Assembly: GCA_002307275.1 (NCBI GenBank)
Contig: DBTX01000094.1
Coordinates: 19,790 to 44,488 of the forward strand
DNA length: 24,699 nucleotides
Direction: 5' to 3'
Source: Hungateiclostridiaceae bacterium UBA1305
Lineage (GTDB): Bacteria > Bacillota > Clostridia > Acetivibrionales > DTU013
Both the position numbers and the translations under genes were made by a program. The notes under the pieces were generated by a model. The model worked only from the letters and a program-made list of their open reading frames with translations. It ran no database searches and had not been told where the DNA came from. This document shows, in pieces, positions 1-8,013 of the stretch; the first letter of the stretch is position 1; every line of letters begins with the position of its first letter.

Positions 1-815
1 AAAACCTTCGGATGCTGCTTCAAGTACCATATATCCGCCTTGTCCCCTGCAAGCCTGGTACAGTGTATCCTGGACTGCTGTCCTGCTCCGCAGCCGATCA
101 CCTGTCCACCTGCCGTATAGCAGACTGAATTCGACTGTGTATATTTTAAAGTGAGCATTGCAAGGATCATATCCCTTTTAACCTCTTCAGTCAGTTCCCT
201 GTTCTCCGTCACGATATTCTTCAGGTCCTCAAAGGTAGGGATGAAGCTGTTTTTCTTCTGAATGAACTCAATACCGAAGATGGACCTTCTCTCGATCTCC
301 CCTGCTTCATAAGCCGGATCGATTTTAATGATATTGTATTTACCGCCTTTTTTCTGTTTGAGGATTCCCAGCGCTTCATCCGTATAACCGGGTGCAATGA
401 CACCGTCGGATACTTCCTTCTTCAGAATCTGTGCCGTTGGCTTGTCCACAATATCACTGAGTGCTGCCCAATCACCGAAGGACGACATTCTATCCGCACC
501 TCTCGCACGTGCATATGCAGCTGCAATTGGTGAAAGCTCAATATCCTCAATCAGATATGCCTTTTTCAGTTCCTCCGTCAGCGGGATGCCAATGGCCGCC
601 CCCGCCGGGCTCACATGTTTGAAGGAAGCTGCCGCCGGCATGTTCATGGCCGCTTTCAATTCCCTGACAAGCTGCCATGAATTCACCGCATCCATAAAAT
701 TAATATATCCCGGGTTGCCATTCAAGACTTCAAACGGCAGACTGCCGGTGATAGCACTTATTTCCGCAGGTTTCTGATGTGGATTGCATCCATACTTCAA
801 TTCAAAAGTTTTCAT
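1..815 (-). CDS. purH: AICAR transformylase, stand-alone PurH-type (3' end beyond window)
   Basis: Transfers a formyl group from 10-formyl-THF to AICAR in the penultimate step of IMP synthesis. About 271 codons are visible; the frame is still open at base 1, so the C-terminus is missing. The protein begins directly with the transformylase domain (KYGCNPHQ at residues 7-14), a motif that lies near residue 200 in bifunctional PurH, so the IMP cyclohydrolase half is absent. The catalytic Lys-His pair is K66-H67 in FKHVSPAG. The motif GCGAGQQSRIHC, typical of this family, is near the visible end. The ATG at 815 has an AGGAGGG ribosome site 5 nt upstream. A separate cyclohydrolase must be encoded elsewhere if the pathway is complete. 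Expression is probably controlled by the ZTP riboswitch just upstream. The enzyme family is certain; the stand-alone form follows from the start position. Confidence 0.95.
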   Translation of the reverse strand, partial: MKTFELKYGCNPHQKPAEISAITGSLPFEVLNGNPGYINFMDAVNSWQLVRELKAAMNMPAAASFKHVSPAGAAIGIPLTEELKKAYLIEDIELSPIAAAYARARGADRMSSFGDWAALSDIVDKPTAQILKKEVSDGVIAPGYTDEALGILKQKKGGKYNIIKIDPAYEAGEIERRSIFGIEFIQKKNSFIPTFEDLKNIVTENRELTEEVKRDMILAMLTLKYTQSNSVCYTAGGQVIGCGAGQQSRIHCTRLAGDKADIWYLKQHPKV

Positions 816-847
816 ATACACCCTCCTGTTATTATTACATTATGCTC

Positions 848-894
848 AAAAAACAGCAAAAACCGCCCCGGGAAATATGCTTTACCCAGGCGGT
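848..894 (-). terminator. Intrinsic terminator of the ZTP riboswitch (expression platform)
   Basis: On the minus strand ACCGCCTGGG (894-885) can pair with CCCGGGGCGGT (872-862) across a 12-nt loop. The stem is followed by a T-rich run broken by GC (861-848). The 5' arm contains the CCGCC that the aptamer needs for its pseudoknot, so aptamer folding and termination exclude each other. Ligand binding should therefore permit transcription of purH. Confidence 0.85.
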
Positions 895-958
895 CGATAA
901 CTTTCTTCTCCTCATGCTTCCTATTGTTCGTTCAATTTATCCGCCAGTTGCATGAGTA
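881..958 (-). promoter_or_regulatory. ZTP (ZMP) riboswitch aptamer, pfl motif
   Basis: On the minus strand, CTCATG (956-951) pairs with CATGAG (916-911) to form the first helix. It is followed by AACTGGCGG (949-941), whose GGCGG can pair with the CCGCC of CGACCGCCTGGGTAAA (896-881). This arrangement, a CTGGCGG junction, a GGAAGCATG closing strand and a distal CCGCCTGGG forming a pseudoknot, matches my knowledge of the pfl/ZTP riboswitch. That class senses ZMP/ZTP, which accumulates when 10-formyl-THF is short. Its position in front of AICAR transformylase, the enzyme that consumes ZMP, fits exactly. Identification is by motif reading, not a covariance search. Confidence 0.85.
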
Positions 959-979
959 CTTTAGATTTTTGCAATTAAA

Positions 980-1008
980 AGTATATGTTATTGCAAATAT
1001 GCTGTCAA
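980..1008 (-). promoter_or_regulatory. Sigma-A-type promoter of purH and its riboswitch
   Basis: TTGACA (1008-1003), a 17-bp spacer and TATACT (985-980) on the minus strand. The expected start near 973 puts the whole aptamer in the transcript, about 155 nt ahead of the purH ATG. Confidence 0.85.
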
Positions 1009-1038
1009 GACTCCTTTTAAGTAATTAACTGTTTCTGA

Positions 1039-1830
1039 TTAATACCTGCTGATTCTCTTCAGGATGTATCGTATCAGTGCAGCAATTTCATTCGTATTGA
1101 TCGGTTTAACAATAATGTCCAGTGCGCCTGCTTTTAAAGCCTTTTCCCTGGTCATTGCCGTACCGTCGCCCGAGCAGACCACCGCCGGTGTCAGAATCCC
1201 TTGTGTCCTTATACGGTCCAGCGCTTCAAAGCCGTTGACACCCGGCATGTACAGATCGACAAGAAACAAACCCACAGGTACTTCCATCAATATTCTTTCG
1301 GCTTCTTCATATTCGGAAGTGATATAAACATTTAATCCATCTTTCTCAAGAGCCCTTTTAACGATCTCCAAAAATGGCTGGTCATCATCCAGCATGAGAA
1401 TGCTCTCAGCAGGTTCACTTTCCGGAACGTCCGGTATTGCGCTTCCATAAACTGAGCCCGCCCCACTGGAATCTTCCCCCTTCACTGCTGCCCTGTCCAA
1501 CTCCTCCTGATTCCCGTCATACCTGTCCAACTCCTGCTTGACCGCACTAAACCCTTCCTCCAGAACTTTTATATATTCTTCTTCTTCCGCATCCCTTTCA
1601 GCCATCCGGGTCAATCTCATATCATACCGCGTGCCAATAATGCCCAGCCCCTTAATATGCAAAGTCTGGGCAGTACCCCTCATCGTATGGAAATAACGTC
1701 TGAAATCATCTATTTTTTGAGTACTGCAATTCAGTGAAAATTCATTCAGAAGCTCTTTCATTCTCATGATATTTTCTTTCAAATTAGCTATGTATGTTTC
1801 CCTCTGCTGCTTCATGATACATTCGATCAT
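1039..1830 (-). CDS. Hpt domain-response regulator receiver fusion protein
   Basis: A 263-residue soluble phosphorelay protein. Residues 10-105 form an Hpt helical bundle with phospho-accepting H48 in HTMRGTAQTL. An acidic, Ser/Gly-rich linker (about 105-140) leads to a receiver domain (142-260) with the acidic triad DDD148-150, phospho-acceptor D192 in LVDLYMPG, S220 at the switch position and K242 in VKPI. No DNA-binding, GGDEF or enzymatic output domain follows. The ATG at 1830 is chosen because AAGG lies a few bases upstream; an ATG at 1815 has no clear ribosome site. It is the last gene of a set with the kinase at 1861-3321 and the receiver at 3332-3691, 30 bp after the kinase stop. The protein could pass phosphate between receiver domains; its target is unknown. 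Confidence 0.9.
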   Translation of the reverse strand: MIECIMKQQRETYIANLKENIMRMKELLNEFSLNCSTQKIDDFRRYFHTMRGTAQTLHIKGLGIIGTRYDMRLTRMAERDAEEEEYIKVLEEGFSAVKQELDRYDGNQEELDRAAVKGEDSSGAGSVYGSAIPDVPESEPAESILMLDDDQPFLEIVKRALEKDGLNVYITSEYEEAERILMEVPVGLFLVDLYMPGVNGFEALDRIRTQGILTPAVVCSGDGTAMTREKALKAGALDIIVKPINTNEIAALIRYILKRISRY

Positions 1831-1860
1831 TTCTGCCTTATTAATACTTACACGACCTTT

Positions 1861-3321
1861 CTATCCGGGACAGTCCGCTTTTGGAAGCTCGAAAATAAAC
1901 CGGCTCCCCTCATTCACCTTCGATTCCACCCATATCTTCCCTTTATGGGCCTCCACGATTGATTTGCAAATGGCCAGTCCCAATCCGGTTCCGGTTACCT
2001 TTCTGTGAAGCAGGGTATCCACCCTGTAGAATTTAGAAAACAGCTGCGGTATGGCTTCCTCAGGTATCCCAAGTCCTCTGTCCACTACAGTCACCCGGAT
2101 ATTCGGACCGGTCACCTCAGCACTCAAATAGACCGCCTCGGTTTTTGGAGAATATTTATATGCATTTGAAACAAGGTTCGTTATCAACCTTAATATTTTG
2201 TCGTAATCGGCAAATACATAAGATCCTTTATCGTTCCTGCTAATGATAAGCTTATGGGTCTTGTTCGGTTCGAATATGACCTTGACTTCATTCAGGATAC
2301 TGCCGATGTCGATTACTTCCTGCTTCAGAATCTGATCTATATCATTGCCGCTGTTCTCAATGCGCTGAATATCAAGAAAATCATCCACAAATTTTGAAAG
2401 TCGGTCAGCTTCCTTACTTATTGTCACAAGATATCTTTGATTTTTTTCCGGATCAAGCTTCCTCTTCAGCATCAGTTCCGAAAATCCTCTGATACTGGCA
2501 AGCGGAGTCCTGATTTCATGGCTTACGATACTCATCAGTTCTGATTTCATCCGGTCTGTTTCCTTCATTTCAGTAATGTCCTCGCCAGACAGCAGGACAG
2601 AGGTCAGATTCCCCTCCGGATCGGACAGAACAGAACTGTGCCAGATAAAAACCCTTTCTATTGAACCCTTCCCGCAAAGTACGACGTTTTGGAAATACTC
2701 CGTGTCATCACGTTTCCCATTAAATATTTTACGAAACAAATCATCTGCCATTGCTTGCTCCCTTTCCGGCAGAAAATCATCGATCCAATTAAGCCCAAGG
2801 ATTTGATCCCTTTCCATTCCCAGAAATCTGCAGCCCTTTCTGTTGATAAGCTGTATGCGATTTTCACTATCGAGCATAAGCATGAATACCCCTGCAATAT
2901 CAAAACAGAGCTGTGCCCGGTCGCGTTCCCTTTTGAGCTTTTCTTCACAGGAAGTCAATTCGGAGACATCAGTAAATATGGCGATAAATTCCACCTGAGC
3001 GGATTCAGCCAGACTGCATCGCGATACTTCTACAAATGCACTGAATTGCGTCTGATCCTTTTTCTTACACAGGATCGTTCCACTCCATTTATTATTATCC
3101 GTCTCCAGTGCTGTCCATAGATTTATGGTTTTTTGAAAATACGACTCATCAGAATAAAAAAAGGTTATAGATCTGCCAAGCAATTCATCGGAATGATACC
3201 CCGAGAATTCCAGCAGTCTCGAATTGGAATGCCTTATCAACCCGTCAATATCAAGAAAAGCAATCATACAGGGGATCTGTTCTGCGGCAAGTACAGACAC
3301 AGAAGCAGCACAATCTTTCAT
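1861..3321 (-). CDS. Soluble PAS-PAS sensor histidine kinase
   Basis: A 486-residue histidine kinase with no transmembrane segment or signal peptide, so it should sense a cytoplasmic cue. Two PAS domains (about 12-120 and 130-255) precede a HisKA dimerisation domain with H268 in VSHEIRTPL. The HATPase_c domain has N382/N386 in the N box, DRGLGIP (414-420) as G1 and GTGLGLAICKS (444-454) as G2. All residues for autophosphorylation are present. The second PAS domain contains Cys and Met residues, but I see no recognisable heme or flavin motif. The ATG at 3321 lies 10 bp after the stop of the receiver gene; its Shine-Dalgarno (GGAGAG) is inside that gene's end, about 13 nt away, which suggests translational coupling. 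Likely partners are the receiver just upstream and the Hpt-REC protein just downstream. Confidence 0.93.
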   Translation of the reverse strand: MKDCAASVSVLAAEQIPCMIAFLDIDGLIRHSNSRLLEFSGYHSDELLGRSITFFYSDESYFQKTINLWTALETDNNKWSGTILCKKKDQTQFSAFVEVSRCSLAESAQVEFIAIFTDVSELTSCEEKLKRERDRAQLCFDIAGVFMLMLDSENRIQLINRKGCRFLGMERDQILGLNWIDDFLPEREQAMADDLFRKIFNGKRDDTEYFQNVVLCGKGSIERVFIWHSSVLSDPEGNLTSVLLSGEDITEMKETDRMKSELMSIVSHEIRTPLASIRGFSELMLKRKLDPEKNQRYLVTISKEADRLSKFVDDFLDIQRIENSGNDIDQILKQEVIDIGSILNEVKVIFEPNKTHKLIISRNDKGSYVFADYDKILRLITNLVSNAYKYSPKTEAVYLSAEVTGPNIRVTVVDRGLGIPEEAIPQLFSKFYRVDTLLHRKVTGTGLGLAICKSIVEAHKGKIWVESKVNEGSRFIFELPKADCPG

Positions 3322-3331
3322 TGTACGTTAC

Positions 3332-3691
3332 TCACTCTCCCAATATTTCCTCTACCAGTTCCAAAAGTTCAATCGGACTGAAGGGTTTCTTCATAAAATA
3401 ATCGACACCACAACTCAGTGCCGTGATTCTATCATTTTCATCCGTGTTGGCAGTCAACATTATAATTATCGGCTTGTTTTCACTCGAAGATAAAGTTCTT
3501 GCTACTTCAATACCCTGCATTTCAGGCATAATCGCATCAAGAATCAGTAAATCAGGCCGGACTTCAGCTGCAGCAGATAAGGCTTCAATACCATCGCTTG
3601 CCTGAAAAAGTTCATAACTATTCAACCCGAGAGTCTCGGAAATTAAAAAGCGAATAACCTCTTCATCATCGACAATCAGTACCTTACTCAT
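3332..3691 (-). CDS. Single-domain response regulator (CheY-like receiver)
   Basis: A 119-residue receiver domain and nothing else: D8-D9 acidic pair, phospho-acceptor D52 in LILDAIMP, T80 in MLTA and K102 in KKPF. It lacks an output domain, so it probably works as a phosphate shuttle or by protein contact, as Spo0F and CheY do. The frame is open for 31 codons further upstream, but the ATG at 3691 is preferred. It has AAAGGA 7 nt upstream and gives the usual MSKVLIVDDEE beginning of a receiver. It is first in the operon with the PAS-PAS kinase and the Hpt-REC protein. The leader from the promoter near 3830-3858 is about 130 nt. Confidence 0.92.
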   Translation of the reverse strand: MSKVLIVDDEEVIRFLISETLGLNSYELFQASDGIEALSAAAEVRPDLLILDAIMPEMQGIEVARTLSSSENKPIIIMLTANTDENDRITALSCGVDYFMKKPFSPIELLELVEEILGE

Positions 3692-3829
3692 AAATGTCCT
3701 TTGCATAATCCGCCACAATGGAGATGTGGATTTATCATTAAAAACATGCATTTGCCTCAAATGAAAGCCGGACGAGGATGACAAACAGGCTGTAAAACCT
3801 GATGCAAGCTACTCCTGCAGCTTGTTCTC

Positions 3830-3858
3830 ATTATACATAAAATGCTTATTCTTTACAA
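3830..3858 (-). promoter_or_regulatory. Promoter of the phosphorelay operon
   Basis: TTGTAA (3858-3853), a 17-bp spacer and TATAAT (3835-3830) on the minus strand. A short inverted repeat, CAAGCT-N8-AGCTTG (3805-3824), sits at the expected transcript start. The 3692-3924 interval otherwise holds only the leader and a short A/T-rich stretch after the neighbouring kinase gene. Confidence 0.75.
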
Positions 3859-3924
3859 TAGTGCACCGAGCGCCAGGAATAATATAGCCGAAAAACAAAG
3901 AATATGTCATAAAAGATGAGATGT

Positions 3925-5319
3925 TCATCCCATATGCCGTGGAAGGGAGACTGTAAATACGGTTCCTTTATTTAATTCGCTTTTAACTGAAATATTACCT
4001 TTATGAGCATCAACTATCGCTTTTGATATGGTTAAGCCTATCCCGGCCCCACCGGTGGATCTGTTTCTTGATTTATCCGCACGGTAAAAACGTTCAAAAA
4101 TATAAGGCAGGTCCTCAGAAGGGATTCCCATGCCATTATCTGATATGACGATATCAACGTTATGTTCACTGCCTGAAACATTCACTTCAGTTTTACCGCC
4201 TGCAGGGGTATATTTCAGCGCATTCGAAAGCAAATTAACAATGACCTGGCTGATTTTATCACTGTCTGCGTTAATTTTTTGTGCTTCTCCGTATAAATCA
4301 ACTGTGATATCTTTAGTGATAAATTCAATTTCACTCGACTTTATGATACTCCTAATACGGTCGGTGATATCAAATTCCGATTTATCAAGGTTCAGATTCT
4401 CTCCCTCAAACCGGGCAAGTCTTTCAAGATCGCCTACCATGCGATTTATCCGTATGACCTCATCATGACAGCTCTTCAGCCTTTCCAGATCAGCTTTCCA
4501 AATACCGTCGATCATTGCTTCCAGGTGGCCCTGCAGAGCAGCGAGAGGCGTCCGCAGTTCATGGGCGACATCTGCTGTCAGCCTCTTTCTGAGCACCTCC
4601 TGATTTTGCAGGGTATCTGCAAGATCGTTTATTGTACTGGTCAACTGCATGATTTCCTTTGTATTGCTCGTCCCGGCAATCCTGTCAGAATAATATCCCT
4701 TCGAAATCATCCCGGCAGTTCTGATTACCCTTGAAATAGGCAGGCTCAGCCTTTTTGCCATAATGATTCCAGTAATCAGGGCGAAAGCCATGGAAAGTAT
4801 TCCAGCTCCGAGCAACAGCTTATTCAGTGTATTTATGAAGGCCAGATCATTATCATTATAAAAGTAAGGTCCATAATAGCTTATCTGAACCTTTCCTACC
4901 TCTTCAAACGCATTCTTCACAGGAAATTCCACCGATACATACCCTCCTTTTAATTCAGGATAGCGATCGGCCATATTACGTGAAATATGAGAAATCATTT
5001 GCTCACAATAACCGTTGTTATATTTCATAGCGTCCCAGACAATGCTGCCTGATTTATCTGTGACTTTCACAATCATGCCGCTTTCAAGAGCGTTGACCCC
5101 AATGCTCTCTATTACATTGCTCTGCCATTTTTCATTTATCATGTATTGCTGGGTTATTTGCGAAACAATCGCTTTATCTTTACTATCCTGATTTTTTATG
5201 GTGTATTCCTTAAATTGTTTTTCCAGCAGTGCATTTGAAAATAAAGTGATCAGCGCAACACAAACCAGAGCAACAAAAATATAGGATATGGACAATTTTG
5301 TTCTCAAGCCGTATTTCAC
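3925..5319 (-). CDS. Membrane sensor histidine kinase at the end of the copper operon
   Basis: A 464-residue kinase of the BaeS/CusS-like layout: TM1 (about 10-31), an extracytoplasmic sensor region (about 32-164), TM2 (about 165-187), HAMP (190-242), HisKA with H253 in VAHELRTPLA, and HATPase_c with N366, DNGMGIP (394-400) and GGAGIGLTISK. The sensor region has a single Cys (C105) and no His- or Met-rich copper motif, so the ligand is not readable from sequence. The GTG at 5319 is chosen because GAGAGGG lies 8 nt upstream; a GTG three codons earlier overlaps that site. It starts 39 bp after CopA stops, on the same strand, so co-transcription is likely. No response regulator gene adjoins it. 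Copper or envelope stress is the likely signal, by context only. Confidence 0.92.
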   Translation of the reverse strand: MKYGLRTKLSISYIFVALVCVALITLFSNALLEKQFKEYTIKNQDSKDKAIVSQITQQYMINEKWQSNVIESIGVNALESGMIVKVTDKSGSIVWDAMKYNNGYCEQMISHISRNMADRYPELKGGYVSVEFPVKNAFEEVGKVQISYYGPYFYNDNDLAFINTLNKLLLGAGILSMAFALITGIIMAKRLSLPISRVIRTAGMISKGYYSDRIAGTSNTKEIMQLTSTINDLADTLQNQEVLRKRLTADVAHELRTPLAALQGHLEAMIDGIWKADLERLKSCHDEVIRINRMVGDLERLARFEGENLNLDKSEFDITDRIRSIIKSSEIEFITKDITVDLYGEAQKINADSDKISQVIVNLLSNALKYTPAGGKTEVNVSGSEHNVDIVISDNGMGIPSEDLPYIFERFYRADKSRNRSTGGAGIGLTISKAIVDAHKGNISVKSELNKGTVFTVSLPRHMG

Positions 5320-5358
5320 GCCAATCACCCTCTCAGTATAAATTCTTTCCTGATAAAG

Positions 5359-7836
5359 TCATTCCTTGTTCCTGATCCATTTTTGATCCTTCCAGTCTTC
5401 CAACTTCGCCTGCTCACGTCTGCCTGTCGGCTTAAACCTCTTCAGGCTCAGGGAGTTTGAAACCACGGACACCGAGCTGAAAGCCATTGCTCCTCCTGCA
5501 ATCATCGGATTCAGAAATCCCAGTGCTGCAAACGGTATGCCAATGATATTGTAGAAGAACGCCCAGAACAGGTTCTGCTTGATTTTTCTCATCGTTATTC
5601 TGGATAGCCTTATGGCGGCCGGTATGGTTCTAAGATCGCCTCTCATCAGCGTAATGTCGGCTGCCTCAATAGCCACGTCGGTGCCGGTTCCGATCGCCAT
5701 GCCTATATCAGCCGTTGCAAGCGCCGGAGCATCATTGATACCATCACCCACCATCGCAACCACCTTGCCTGAGCTTTTGAGCTTTTCGACCTCCTGCGCC
5801 TTATTTTCAGGCAGCACTTCCGCCATAACGTTGGTTATTCCCACCTGTTTCGCTATTGCATTTGCAGTTCTCTTATTGTCGCCTGTGATCATATATACTT
5901 CTATGCCCATGCTTTGAAGGTCTTCGATCGCTTCCCTGGAATTCTCCTTCAGCGTATCGGCAACAGCAACAATTGCTTCAAGTTTATTGTCAACAGCCAT
6001 CAGCATTGCGGTTTTTCCATCGTCCTCAAGCTTCACCAGCAGATGCTCAATGGAACCGACATCCATATTCCTTTCGATCATCAGCTTTCGTGTCCCTACA
6101 TAGTAAGTCCTGTTTTCTATTACTGCCTTGATGCCTCTTCCCGGGATCGCTTCGAAGCTTTCCGGATCCCGCAGGGTACCGAATTCCTTTTTGCCATTCT
6201 CATATATAGCGACACCAAGCGGATGCTCAGAGCTCTTTTCGGATATCGCAGCCAGTCTTAGAATCTCGTTTCTGTCCATCGTGCCCAGGGCGATGATGTC
6301 TGTTACTTCCGGCTGACCCTTTGTAATCGTGCCTGTTTTATCCAGCACCACTGCGTTGAGCTTATAAGCAGTTTCAAGGTGTTCGCCGCCTTTGATCAGG
6401 ATGCCGTTTTCCGCGCCTTTGCCTGTGCCCACCATGATTGCCGTGGGCGTAGCCAGGCCCAATGCGCACGGACATGCGATGACCAATACCGCTACCGCGC
6501 TGACGATCGCTTTCGTGAAGTCCCCCGTCACAAGCAGCCAGATTAGAAATGTCAGCAATGCTATCCCGATCACCACCGGCACAAAAATCCCTGAAACCTT
6601 ATCGGCGATTTTCTGTATGGGCGCCTTGGAACCCTGTGCGTCTTCCACCATTTTAACGATCTGAGATAATGCGGTATCCTTGCCTACCTTTGTGGCCTCG
6701 AATCTGAACGTGCCAAATTTGTTAATGGTTGCACCGATACACTGATCGCCGGGCTTCTTTTCCACAGGCAGGCTTTCGCCTGTCAGCATGGATTCATCGA
6801 TTGAAGAAGCGCCCTCAAGAACCTTTCCGTCTACCGGTATCTTTTCACCGGGTCTCACAACAACGACATCTCCGACCTCGACCTCCTCAATTGGAATATC
6901 CTCTTCAATACCGTTTCTTAAAATTCTTGCCGTTTTCGCCTGCAGCCCCATCAGTTTCTTGATAGCCTCGGAGGTCTTGCCTTTGGCGACAGCCTCAAAG
7001 TATTTGCCCAACAAAATGAGCGTAATAATTACAGCAGCCGCTTCAAAGTACAGATCCTTCATTCCGCCCATCCTGGCCGGTTCGAAAAATACATTGTACA
7101 GGCTGAAGAAATAGGCCGCCGATGTTCCCATTGAAATGAGGACATCCATGTTTGCGCTCCCTGATCTGAGTGCGTAATATGCATGCTTGTAGAACCTGGA
7201 TCCGATCACGAACTGTATCGGAGTCGCAATGATCAGCTGAAAATATGCGTTGTGGAGAAACGGCACATCTATTCCGAGTATGGACAATATCATTGCCAGC
7301 AGGAGCGGCGAGCTCAGGATGATTGAACTCGCCAGTGTCGTTTTCAGCGTTTTGATCTCCTTCTCCCTCTGCTCCTTCTCACGGTCCGCAGTTACCTCTT
7401 CAGCTCTATCTGCGCCATAGCCCAATGCTTTCACTGCATTTATCATCTCAGAGACTTTTATCTCAGCGGGATTGTATTCCACTGTAGCCTTCTCTGTCGT
7501 CAGATTAACATTGGCCGAGCTCACGCCGTCCAGTCTGCCAAGCTTCTTCTCTATCCTTGCAGAGCAGGCTGCGCAGGTCATGCCGGTTATATTGAGCACA
7601 GCCTTGTTCCCGGCGTTTTCCTTTTCTTTTATAATGCCATAGCCCAGTTTACTGACAACCTCCTCAAGCTTCTGCGGGCCGACCTGTGTATCATCAAACT
7701 CAACCGTAGCCTTCTCCATGGCAAAGTTCACATTCGCCGAGCTGACGCCCTCCAATTTTCCCAGGCCCTTCTCAATCCTTGCAGCACATGCCGCACAGGA
7801 CATTCCCGATATTTTTAAAGATTCCTTCCGAACCAT
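5359..7836 (-). CDS. copA: P1B-type copper-translocating ATPase (CopA)
   Basis: An 825-residue Cu(I)-exporting ATPase. Two N-terminal HMA domains carry GMSCAAC (C14, C17) and GMTCAAC (C88, C91). The membrane and catalytic core follows: TGES at 352-355, the CPC ion-binding motif at 455-457, phosphorylated D499 in DKTGT, the SEHPLG nucleotide-binding motif (H538-P539), GDGIND (697-702), and YN (762-763) and MAFSS (784-788) in the last helices. CPC with YN and MxxSS marks the Cu(I)/Ag(I) subgroup. The ATG at 7836 has AAGGA 9 nt upstream. An ATG at 7881 lacks a ribosome site and is only 8 nt from an in-frame TAG. It lies between the SafE-cupredoxin fusion (173 bp upstream) and the sensor kinase. 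Direction of transport is presumed outward. Confidence 0.96.
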   Translation of the reverse strand: MVRKESLKISGMSCAACAARIEKGLGKLEGVSSANVNFAMEKATVEFDDTQVGPQKLEEVVSKLGYGIIKEKENAGNKAVLNITGMTCAACSARIEKKLGRLDGVSSANVNLTTEKATVEYNPAEIKVSEMINAVKALGYGADRAEEVTADREKEQREKEIKTLKTTLASSIILSSPLLLAMILSILGIDVPFLHNAYFQLIIATPIQFVIGSRFYKHAYYALRSGSANMDVLISMGTSAAYFFSLYNVFFEPARMGGMKDLYFEAAAVIITLILLGKYFEAVAKGKTSEAIKKLMGLQAKTARILRNGIEEDIPIEEVEVGDVVVVRPGEKIPVDGKVLEGASSIDESMLTGESLPVEKKPGDQCIGATINKFGTFRFEATKVGKDTALSQIVKMVEDAQGSKAPIQKIADKVSGIFVPVVIGIALLTFLIWLLVTGDFTKAIVSAVAVLVIACPCALGLATPTAIMVGTGKGAENGILIKGGEHLETAYKLNAVVLDKTGTITKGQPEVTDIIALGTMDRNEILRLAAISEKSSEHPLGVAIYENGKKEFGTLRDPESFEAIPGRGIKAVIENRTYYVGTRKLMIERNMDVGSIEHLLVKLEDDGKTAMLMAVDNKLEAIVAVADTLKENSREAIEDLQSMGIEVYMITGDNKRTANAIAKQVGITNVMAEVLPENKAQEVEKLKSSGKVVAMVGDGINDAPALATADIGMAIGTGTDVAIEAADITLMRGDLRTIPAAIRLSRITMRKIKQNLFWAFFYNIIGIPFAALGFLNPMIAGGAMAFSSVSVVSNSLSLKRFKPTGRREQAKLEDWKDQKWIRNKE

Positions 7837-7973
7837 GTGATCACATCCTTCTTTTACTGACTGTCCTTTTACAGCATCCATTGCAGCTATTGTCCGGGCT
7901 TTACCCGAACACCCCTTTAACCGGGCTGTTCCATTTTCAAATAGTCGATATATATCCGATTCAGCCTTTCATC

Positions 7974-8013
7974 TGTTTGTCAGTTTCCTCTCATGTTTGT
8001 CAATTTCCTTTCA
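7974..8013. repeat. Tandem 20-bp direct repeat at the 3' end of the SafE fusion gene
   Basis: Two abutting 20-bp copies, 7974-7993 and 7994-8013, differ at two positions. The second copy includes the stop codon of the minus-strand SafE gene, and each copy starts with TGA when read on that strand. The pattern suggests a short local duplication at the gene end. The remainder of the 173-bp gap to copA contains small GC-rich hairpins (about 7893-7926) but no convincing promoter. Confidence 0.85.

Noticed and set aside
3332..5319. Pairing the receiver at 3332-3691 with the copper-operon kinase
   Set aside because: The receiver has its own promoter at 3830-3858 and is tightly coupled to its own PAS-PAS kinase. 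It also lacks a DNA-binding domain.
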